The notes under the pieces were generated by a model. The model ran no database searches, was not told where the DNA came from, and saw only the letters and a list, made by a program, of their open reading frames with translations. A program made the position numbers and the translations under genes. A DNA stretch of 39,857 nucleotides, taken from NCBI GenBank assembly GCA_024405515.1, contig JAKSOR010000008.1, positions 1-39,857 on the forward strand. The letters are read 5' to 3'. Shown piece after piece: positions 34,556 through 39,857 of the stretch (position 1 is its first letter; each line of letters starts with the position of its first letter). Source of the DNA: Clostridia bacterium. GTDB taxonomy: Bacteria; Bacillota; Clostridia; Christensenellales; CAG-917.

Positions 34556-37504
34556 TTATTCTACTCTCAATGCTTCAACAACATTCTTTCTGGATGCATT
34601 AATTGCCGGAATTACTCCCGAAAGGACAGTAAGAACGAGGCTCAGCAACACCAGGATAAGAGCATGCAGCGGGTTAAAATGAAGCAACGACTCTACTCCG
34701 GTTGCAGCTTCTATTATGACATTGATTATCGGACAGAAGACATACGTAAGCGTTATTCCGAGTATGCCGCTGAATAGTCCTATTATTGTGGTCTCAGACA
34801 CAAATACATTCCTTATATCTGCCTTTCTGGCACCAAGTGCCCTCAGTATTCCGATTTCTCTGATTCGTTCTATTACAGAGTTCGCCGTAATAACCCCGAT
34901 CATAACAGTTGATACAACAAGCGAAATACAGGCAACAGCAATGAGCATTACGGAAACAAGGTCTATTGTTGTATTGAGCATATACACCATCATTTCAGAA
35001 ACATCAAAATATCCTACTCCAGGCCAGCTGTGAATATACTCCCCTATTTTTTCCTTATCAGAATATGTGACAGGATAAATTGAAAGGTATGTAGGTGCTT
35101 TTTCGGAACCGATGAGTTTTGAATACGATGTCCACTCAAGTGTGGCTCCCATAGCCTCAACTACCGACATCCCACCGGCAAGAACAGTATCATTATATAG
35201 GAAATTCTGTCCGAAAATAGTATTGGTTCCCTCTCCTAAGTCTTCATCAAGCTGTCTCTGGTATTTTGCGACTTCGCTTTCATATGCTTCTGATACTACA
35301 TAATCCGCAAGTTCCTGCGTATAGCAGAGTGCTGTGCCTACATACTGAGCCTTTGAATGCTTTTTAGGTCTTATGATACCTGTAACTGTAAGCGTCTGGG
35401 CATTGCTGCTGTTATAGAGTTCTTCAAGTTTTGTCTCTTCTTCGAAAATGTTTTCATCGTATGCCCAGTAATTTCCGTTTACATCCATTTTTGATGGTTT
35501 AAGATAGTTCCCGAACGAATCTTTCATATAATAATCATCATTGGAAACAAGTTTGAGTGTCTGACCTATAAATGTGGATGCTTCAAGTTCCTTTATTACC
35601 GGTTCACCGTTCTTATATTTGTATGAGCCATCTTCATTTCTTTCATATACATCTATTCCGAACATTTCAACCATCTTTCGGTCAACCTGGTTGTACTCAT
35701 TTACCGAAAGAAGTATTTCGTTTTTATTTTCCGGATATCTGCTCCCTTCTCCGATCATATCATACTCTTCAAGCATTGTGGATTTATCACCTATCATTAA
35801 GTTCCACCCTGAAGACTGAAGGCCCTGCTGGCCGAGAACAGTCATCGCTATATTAAGTGCTGTGGTCGGCTTTGGTGCCTGAGAAGAATCTTTGTAATAC
35901 CAGTTACCGTCTTTGTCCTGAACTTTGGAGACAATGTTATATCTCGTTCCATAAAAAGTTGTCATGCCTTTTGAATGCTCAGAAGGCAGGTTTCTCATGT
36001 GATTGTCAAAGTCGCTGGAAAGCTCATTCATGGAGATTGATTTGAAGAAAGAAGACATCATCTCATTGATTATGTCCATTGAACTACCCGAATTGGATGT
36101 TAACGAGAAAGTTTCACCCTTTGGATAAGCATTAGGATCCTTTACTTCCGACTTGGCTATCATATCGGTTACCATGTCTGTTACAGCAGTAACTTCAATG
36201 TTATATTCGTATATTCCGAGAGGTATCCCTACAAGCATATCTGTCTGCATATCCTCTACATAAACACTGAAACCATTGGAAATTGAAAGAACCAGACCGA
36301 GACCGATTATGCCTATTGAACCGGCAAACGATGTAAGGAATGTCCTTCTGAATTTGGCTACGAGATTTCGCAAACTGAGACCAAATGCAAGTCCTCCGCT
36401 CATAGATGTAGGCTTGAAATTCGGGTCCTTTTTGAATTTTTTCTTCTTCTGCTGATTTAATCCGAGCTGTTCAAAAAATGCTTTTGTATCAGCGTTAAGC
36501 TGCTGCATTTTCTGTTTGCGTTTATGATTTGATATCTTCTGTTTTCTCTTTTTTTCGTTGGGCTCGTCAAGGAACATCTGGCTGTAATCAAAATCATCAA
36601 TTTTCTGCTGAATCTTGATTTGCTCAGGCGTTTTTTCTTCCTTAGCCGGTTCTTCTCTGTCTATTGTATTTTCAAGAGTGATTTCTGAGACATAAGCCTC
36701 AAGTTCGGCATCGCCAAACTCTATGGCTTTTGCACGCTCATATTCCTCCATATGATTGACGGATGAATCACTTTCTTCTTGTTTGTCAGGAACTTCTGCT
36801 TTTGGTTCCTCTTCCGGTTTATCAGGGTCATATGGATTTGAGTCGCTTATAAGTTTTCCGTCTTTAAAACGGCATATTCTCGGGCAATACTGATTTGCAA
36901 GTTCGTCATTATGGGTAACCATAATAACAAGTCTGTCGTTAGATATTTCCTTAAGAATATCCATAACCTGAACACTGAGGTCGCTGTCAAGTGCCCCTGT
37001 CGGTTCATCTGCAAGTATAATTTTCGGGTTATTAACTATTGCTCTGGCAATAGCAACTCGCTGCATTTGACCACCGGAAAGCTGGTTAGGTCTTTTATTG
37101 ATTTCAGCTTCCATGCCTACACGGGTAAGTGCGGCAACACATTTGGCTCTTCTGGATGCTTTTTTCTCGCCACATAAACTAAGTGCAAGTTCCACATTTT
37201 CAAGCACAGTCAGATGCGGAATAAGATTATATGTCTGAAAAACAAATCCTATGGTTGCATTCCTGTATGCATCCCAGTGAGCATCATCAAAGTCTTTTGT
37301 GGATACCCCGCCTATTACAAGATCTCCGCTGGTATATCTGTCAAGTCCTCCGATAATATTCAGCATTGTGGTTTTTCCACAGCCGGATGGACCCAGAATA
37401 GCTACAAATTCACTTTTCCTGAATGCAAGATTTACACCTTTGAGTGCATGAACGGTAGTTGTGGCCGTCGGGTAGTCTTTAACAATATCATAAAGCCTTA
37501 ACAT
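34556..37504 (-). CDS. Single-chain ABC transporter: ATPase fused to FtsX/MacB-like permease
   Basis: A 982-residue fusion. The ATPase occupies 1-220: Walker A GPSGCGKT (38-45), LSGGQ (142-146), Walker B IILADE with E167, and H198. A long charged linker (about 225-375, rich in E and K) follows. The first transmembrane helix is near 395-415, then a large extracytoplasmic domain of about 440 residues, and three helices at the end with the FtsX-type RALGARKADIRNVF. The family exports lipids, peptides or drugs, or works as mechanotransmission machinery. The linker and external domain are larger than in MacB. It is co-transcribed with tetR 17 bases upstream. Substrate unknown. Confidence 0.9.
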   Translation of the reverse strand: MLRLYDIVKDYPTATTTVHALKGVNLAFRKSEFVAILGPSGCGKTTMLNIIGGLDRYTSGDLVIGGVSTKDFDDAHWDAYRNATIGFVFQTYNLIPHLTVLENVELALSLCGEKKASRRAKCVAALTRVGMEAEINKRPNQLSGGQMQRVAIARAIVNNPKIILADEPTGALDSDLSVQVMDILKEISNDRLVIMVTHNDELANQYCPRICRFKDGKLISDSNPYDPDKPEEEPKAEVPDKQEESDSSVNHMEEYERAKAIEFGDAELEAYVSEITLENTIDREEPAKEEKTPEQIKIQQKIDDFDYSQMFLDEPNEKKRKQKISNHKRKQKMQQLNADTKAFFEQLGLNQQKKKKFKKDPNFKPTSMSGGLAFGLSLRNLVAKFRRTFLTSFAGSIGIIGLGLVLSISNGFSVYVEDMQTDMLVGIPLGIYEYNIEVTAVTDMVTDMIAKSEVKDPNAYPKGETFSLTSNSGSSMDIINEMMSSFFKSISMNELSSDFDNHMRNLPSEHSKGMTTFYGTRYNIVSKVQDKDGNWYYKDSSQAPKPTTALNIAMTVLGQQGLQSSGWNLMIGDKSTMLEEYDMIGEGSRYPENKNEILLSVNEYNQVDRKMVEMFGIDVYERNEDGSYKYKNGEPVIKELEASTFIGQTLKLVSNDDYYMKDSFGNYLKPSKMDVNGNYWAYDENIFEEETKLEELYNSSNAQTLTVTGIIRPKKHSKAQYVGTALCYTQELADYVVSEAYESEVAKYQRQLDEDLGEGTNTIFGQNFLYNDTVLAGGMSVVEAMGATLEWTSYSKLIGSEKAPTYLSIYPVTYSDKEKIGEYIHSWPGVGYFDVSEMMVYMLNTTIDLVSVMLIAVACISLVVSTVMIGVITANSVIERIREIGILRALGARKADIRNVFVSETTIIGLFSGILGITLTYVFCPIINVIIEAATGVESLLHFNPLHALILVLLSLVLTVLSGVIPAINASRKNVVEALRVE

Positions 37505-37521
37505 TCTGTTTTCTCCGCCCC

Positions 37522-38103
37522 TTATTCAAAATTAGTAACTACATCCAGTCCTTTCTTAATAAGACTGGCCATTCTTTTACAAAGTTCTTCGAGAGAGAGT
37601 GAACTCTGATGGTTATACCACATTTTAAAAGACTCCATTATTCCTGAAGCAAAAAACACAGTAATGTATTTGCCTCTTGCAGGGTCACCCTTGCCTGTTT
37701 CCTCTAGATACATAGTGAATGTCTCTACAATCTTCTGGCTTATTTTTTCAAGAAGTCTTCCTGAATTATTCTCGCTGAGAATATATTTGTTTTTTTCATC
37801 AAAATGGACTATTTCTTCTGCAAGCATACTAAGAAGCGGATAAGGATTAATAAAGACCATTGCAAGATCGGTTTCATCCATGAGTTCATCAATCCTTTTT
37901 AGAATTGCATTTTCTATATCATCCCTGACATCAGCAACAGAATTATAATACATATAAAACGTGCTTCTCGTAATCTGTGCTTCTTCAGTTAATTCACTGA
38001 TTGTAATGTCAGCCATATCCTTAATTTTTACAAGGTCCTTGAATGCATTGTGAATTGCAACCTTTGTTTTAACGATTCTTTTGTCTACTCCGCCGTTTTT
38101 CAT
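37522..38103 (-). CDS. TetR-family transcriptional regulator
   Basis: A 193-residue regulator with an N-terminal helix-turn-helix (ITISELTEEAQITRSTFY) and a ligand-type C-terminal domain. The ATG at 38103, with GGGAAG upstream, is preferred over the in-frame ATG at 38145, which would lie inside the operator. The gene leads directly into the ABC transporter gene, and a 26-bp palindrome covers its own promoter, so it probably represses itself and the transporter until a ligand binds. The ligand is unknown. Confidence 0.88.
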   Translation of the reverse strand: MKNGGVDKRIVKTKVAIHNAFKDLVKIKDMADITISELTEEAQITRSTFYMYYNSVADVRDDIENAILKRIDELMDETDLAMVFINPYPLLSMLAEEIVHFDEKNKYILSENNSGRLLEKISQKIVETFTMYLEETGKGDPARGKYITVFFASGIMESFKMWYNHQSSLSLEELCKRMASLIKKGLDVVTNFE

Positions 38104-38131
38104 AAAACACTTCCCAATAATATAATAAAAA

Positions 38132-38159
38132 ATGATACCATACATTTGTATGATATCAA
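38132..38159 (-). promoter_or_regulatory. tetR promoter with overlapping 26-bp operator
   Basis: -35 TTGATA (38159-38154), 16-base spacer, -10 TATCAT (38137-38132). An inverted repeat, GATACCATAC (38134-38143) with GTATGATATC (38148-38157), one mismatch and one extra outer pair, spans almost the whole core promoter. This is a classic layout for an autoregulated TetR gene. Confidence 0.75.
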
Positions 38160-38220
38160 CAGTTAAAAATACATATCTTTTGTTATTTCATTATGTTGTG
38201 GTTCGCGCGTGCAAAATACA

Positions 38221-38433
38221 CTATTTATTCTTTGGCTTTGGCTCAAGTTTCTTTGCTTCTCCACTTCCATCAACAACATAAGTATTGTCCAGGCTACCGC
38301 GAAGATTCCCAACAACGCTGTCAATATAGGCACGCCTTAAAACAGTCTGTTCTTTCTTTTCTTCTTCAGTAAGTCCTTCCGGCGTTTTTGATTTCCTTGC
38401 CAACTCGTTAATTCTGTTTATATCAAGCGACAT
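38221..38433 (-). CDS. YnzC/UPF0291 (DUF896) family protein
   Basis: A 70-residue protein matching the DUF896 family: INRINELARKSKTPEGLTEE at the start, then LRRAYIDSVVGNLRGSLDNT. The family is small and helical and of unknown function; in Bacillus ynzC lies in the SOS operon with yneA. The C-terminal tail (about 56-70, K/P rich) is an addition. GGAGG precedes the ATG. It follows ung by 19 bases, probably in one transcript. I see no clear terminator after it. Confidence 0.85.
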   Translation of the reverse strand: MSLDINRINELARKSKTPEGLTEEEKKEQTVLRRAYIDSVVGNLRGSLDNTYVVDGSGEAKKLEPKPKNK

Positions 38434-38452
38434 ATTTCCTCCGATTTATGGT

Positions 38453-39115
38453 TTATGTTCTCCAATTTATAGGTTTAAGTCCGTTTTGTGTTAAATACTC
38501 ATTACATTTTGAGAAGTGCTTGCAGCCAAAAAATCCGGCATAAGCTGACAAAGGTGATGGATGAGCACACTCAAGAATCAGGTGTTTTTTATTAGTGATA
38601 AGTTCCTTTTTCCTTCTAGCATTACCACCCCAGAGAAGAAATACCACCGGGGTCTCCTTGTCATTCAGTTTACGTATTATTGAATCAGTAACAAATTCCC
38701 AACCTTTGTCTTTATGGGAATTAGCCTGGCCCTCCCTGACTGTAAGCACACTGTTAAGAAGAAGCACTCCCTGCTCTGCCCAAGGCATAAGATAAGGAGA
38801 ATTATTTTTAATTCCCAAATCCGTATATATTTCTTTAAAGATATTAACGAGAGATGGCGGAGTATCAGTTCCGGGCAGAACTGAGAAGCTCATCCCATGT
38901 GCCTGTCCTACTTCATGGTACGGATCCTGTCCTATAATAACGACCTTAACTTTCTCATAAGGAGTCGCCCTTAATGCATTAAAAATATCATTCATCGGCG
39001 GAAAAACGGTGTAATTTGAATATTCGTATTTTAAAAATTCTCTTAACTTTAAGTAAGAGTCTGAAGAAAATACATCTGATAATTTTTCATCCCAACTGTT
39101 TCCGATATGTACCAT
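38453..39115 (-). CDS. ung: Uracil-DNA glycosylase
   Basis: A 220-residue family 1 glycosylase that removes uracil from DNA. The water-activating D64 is in GQDPYH (62-67) and the catalytic histidine H185 in HPSPLSAY. Length is normal. The start MVHIGNSWDEKL fits the family, so the ATG is right, yet there is no ribosome binding site: TATAAT ends seven bases upstream, which predicts a leaderless mRNA. A 21-bp palindrome includes the start codon and the -10. Confidence 0.96.
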   Translation of the reverse strand: MVHIGNSWDEKLSDVFSSDSYLKLREFLKYEYSNYTVFPPMNDIFNALRATPYEKVKVVIIGQDPYHEVGQAHGMSFSVLPGTDTPPSLVNIFKEIYTDLGIKNNSPYLMPWAEQGVLLLNSVLTVREGQANSHKDKGWEFVTDSIIRKLNDKETPVVFLLWGGNARRKKELITNKKHLILECAHPSPLSAYAGFFGCKHFSKCNEYLTQNGLKPINWRT

Positions 39116-39152
39116 ATGCTATATTATAGCATATTTATTTCTGCCCTTGCAA
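39114..39152 (-). promoter_or_regulatory. ung promoter (leaderless type) with 21-bp palindrome
   Basis: -35 TTGCAA (39152-39147), 18-base spacer, -10 TATAAT (39128-39123), then ATAGCAT and the ATG. The palindrome ATATGCTATA (39114-39123), one base, TATAGCATAT (39125-39134) covers the -10, the start of transcription and part of the start codon. Confidence 0.68.
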
Positions 39153-39189
39153 AAAATAAAAAATATTAAAAAAATTTTTGCCGATTCTA

Positions 39190-39218
39190 TTGACAAGCAA
39201 TTCTTTATGATTTATTAT
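39190..39218 (+). promoter_or_regulatory. Promoter of hsp20
   Basis: -35 TTGACA (39190-39195), 17-base spacer, -10 TATTAT (39213-39218). It is immediately followed by a CIRCE element. Confidence 0.85.
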
Positions 39219-39219
39219 T

Positions 39220-39246
39220 TTAGCAGTCGATGAGCGAGAGTGCTAA
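39220..39246 (+). promoter_or_regulatory. CIRCE element (HrcA operator)
   Basis: TTAGCAGTC (39220-39228), nine bases, GAGTGCTAA (39238-39246). This is the CIRCE consensus TTAGCACTC-N9-GAGTGCTAA with a single mismatch in the left arm. It covers the transcription start, so HrcA would repress hsp20 and heat shock would release it. Confidence 0.92.
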
Positions 39247-39294
39247 CACTTAAAATCAAAGACTGCCAAATAACTATAAAAGAGGAGATTTACT

Positions 39295-39690
39295 ATGAAC
39301 AACTTTTTAGCAGATTTAACTATGAACAACTTAAGTAACGCATTTGACAATTTCTTCGCACCTGTACTTTATGATGATAATTCAAGATATATGAGAACTG
39401 ACATCGAGGAAACAGACGAAGGATATGAACTGAGTGTAGACATGCCGGGCTTTGAAAAAGAAGATATTAAACTTTCAATGGAAAACGGTTATCTAACCGT
39501 ATCGGCCGAGCGCAAAGAAAAAGAGACCAGCAGAAAATATCTGAGAAAAGAAAGGGCTATCAGTTTCACACGCTCCTTCTACCTTCCGGATGTAAATGAA
39601 AATGCAATTAAGGCAACTTACAAGAGCGGAGTTCTCGAAATTACCCTCCCGAAAGAAGAACAGAAGAAAAAGACCATCAGTATTGACTGA
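39295..39690 (+). CDS. Small heat shock protein (Hsp20 / alpha-crystallin)
   Basis: A 131-residue holdase chaperone. The alpha-crystallin domain runs from about residue 35 to 125 with YELSVDMPGFEKEDIKLSME and the closing GVLEITLPK. The N-terminal arm is short and the C-terminal tail lacks a clear I-x-I. AGAGGAG lies upstream of the ATG. It is expressed alone from a CIRCE-controlled promoter; most known CIRCE sites are at groESL, dnaK or hrcA, while hsp20 genes carry them in some Clostridia. Confidence 0.95.
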   Translation: MNNFLADLTMNNLSNAFDNFFAPVLYDDNSRYMRTDIEETDEGYELSVDMPGFEKEDIKLSMENGYLTVSAERKEKETSRKYLRKERAISFTRSFYLPDVNENAIKATYKSGVLEITLPKEEQKKKTISID

Positions 39691-39713
39691 TAATCACCCA
39701 TAACCCCCTTTAG

Positions 39714-39740
39714 ACAAGGCTCTTTTGAGCCTTGTTTTTC
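39714..39740 (+). terminator. Terminator of hsp20
   Basis: ACAAGGCTC (39714-39722), loop TTTT, GAGCCTTGT (39727-39735), then TTTTC. Confidence 0.9.
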
Positions 39741-39769
39741 TTGATAAAAGAGACTTTCTATAATATAAT
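39741..39769 (+). promoter_or_regulatory. Promoter of the last, partial gene
   Basis: -35 TTGATA (39741-39746), 17-base spacer, -10 TATAAT (39764-39769), followed by an AGAGGTG ribosome binding site before the ATG at 39796. Confidence 0.75.
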
Positions 39770-39795
39770 AGAGAAAATAATTCAGAGGTGATTTT

Positions 39796-39857
39796 ATGGA
39801 AAACGTATACAACATTGATATTTGCGGATACAAAACAGCTCTTCCTATTTTACCATT
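39796..39857 (+). CDS. Start of a gene cut by the window end, possibly a phosphoribosyltransferase
   Basis: Only about 20 residues are visible, beginning MENVYNIDICGYKTALPILP, with a good ribosome binding site and promoter. The pattern of a short strand, then G-x-x-x-x-LPI-x-P, recalls the start of clostridial phosphoribosyltransferase-family proteins. This is a weak guess from very little sequence. Confidence 0.5.
   Translation, partial: MENVYNIDICGYKTALPILP

Noticed and set aside
1..39857. Mobile elements, prophage, CRISPR or defence systems
   Set aside because: No transposase, integrase, repeat array or phage gene is seen, and the window consists of core metabolic and housekeeping genes.

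Overview
The window reads as a chromosomal segment of a low-to-moderate GC, strictly anaerobic, gut-type Bacillota, most likely Clostridia in the broad sense. The basis is a Bacillota-style glgB-glgC-glgD-glgA-glgP cluster with a separate GlgD subunit, a tmk-holB-ricT (YaaT) cluster, type III glutamine synthetase, class III (oxygen-sensitive) ribonucleotide reductase, a 2[4Fe-4S] ferredoxin, a split transketolase, an HrcA/CIRCE element, near-consensus sigma-A promoters and GGAGG ribosome binding sites. TGA is used as a normal stop. I cannot name the species. I see no mobile element, prophage or CRISPR array, and no gene-free stretch longer than about 300 bases. Layout. 1-280: divergent tRNA-Pro(CGG) and tRNA-Gln(CTG), and a bidirectional terminator. 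282-10294 (minus): a six-gene glycogen operon, glgB-glgC-glgD-glgA-glgP-GH13 amylase, behind a clear promoter whose leader carries two inverted repeats. 10342-16313 (minus): leuS-serS-M28 membrane peptidase, then a divergent ispE after a hairpin. 16347-18856 (plus): tmk-holB-ricT. 18872-21257 (minus): ferredoxin and a U32 (RlhA-like) protein. 21225-22854 (plus): rlmA and a GtrA-like membrane protein. 22932-27145 (plus): an NrdR-box-controlled class III RNR operon, in which nrdD is fused to a glutaredoxin-like domain and followed by a thioredoxin-reductase-like flavoprotein and a HAD phosphatase. 27142-30390 (minus): a CofE-like (F420 ligase family) gene, a GMP synthase made only of the ATP-pyrophosphatase part, and an esterase. 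30465-32670 (plus): glnN. 32680-34490 (minus): split transketolase. 34556-38159 (minus): tetR and a large single-chain ABC transporter, apparently autoregulated. 38221-39152 (minus): ung and a YnzC-family gene. 39190-39857 (plus): CIRCE-controlled hsp20 and the start of one more gene. Several genes appear to work together. ADP-glucose synthesis (GlgC/GlgD), chain elongation (GlgA), branching (GlgB) and breakdown (GlgP, GH13 enzyme) form one transcription unit. The RNR operon looks like a self-contained electron path: flavoprotein to fused glutaredoxin to NrdD. The pairing of a glutaminase-less GuaA with a CofE-like enzyme, under a consensus promoter with a 10-bp-arm palindrome at the start site and divergent from glutamine synthetase, is the least explained arrangement here. 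Two genes, ung and the U32 gene, have a perfect TATAAT only 6-7 bases from ATG and no ribosome binding site, which predicts leaderless mRNAs.
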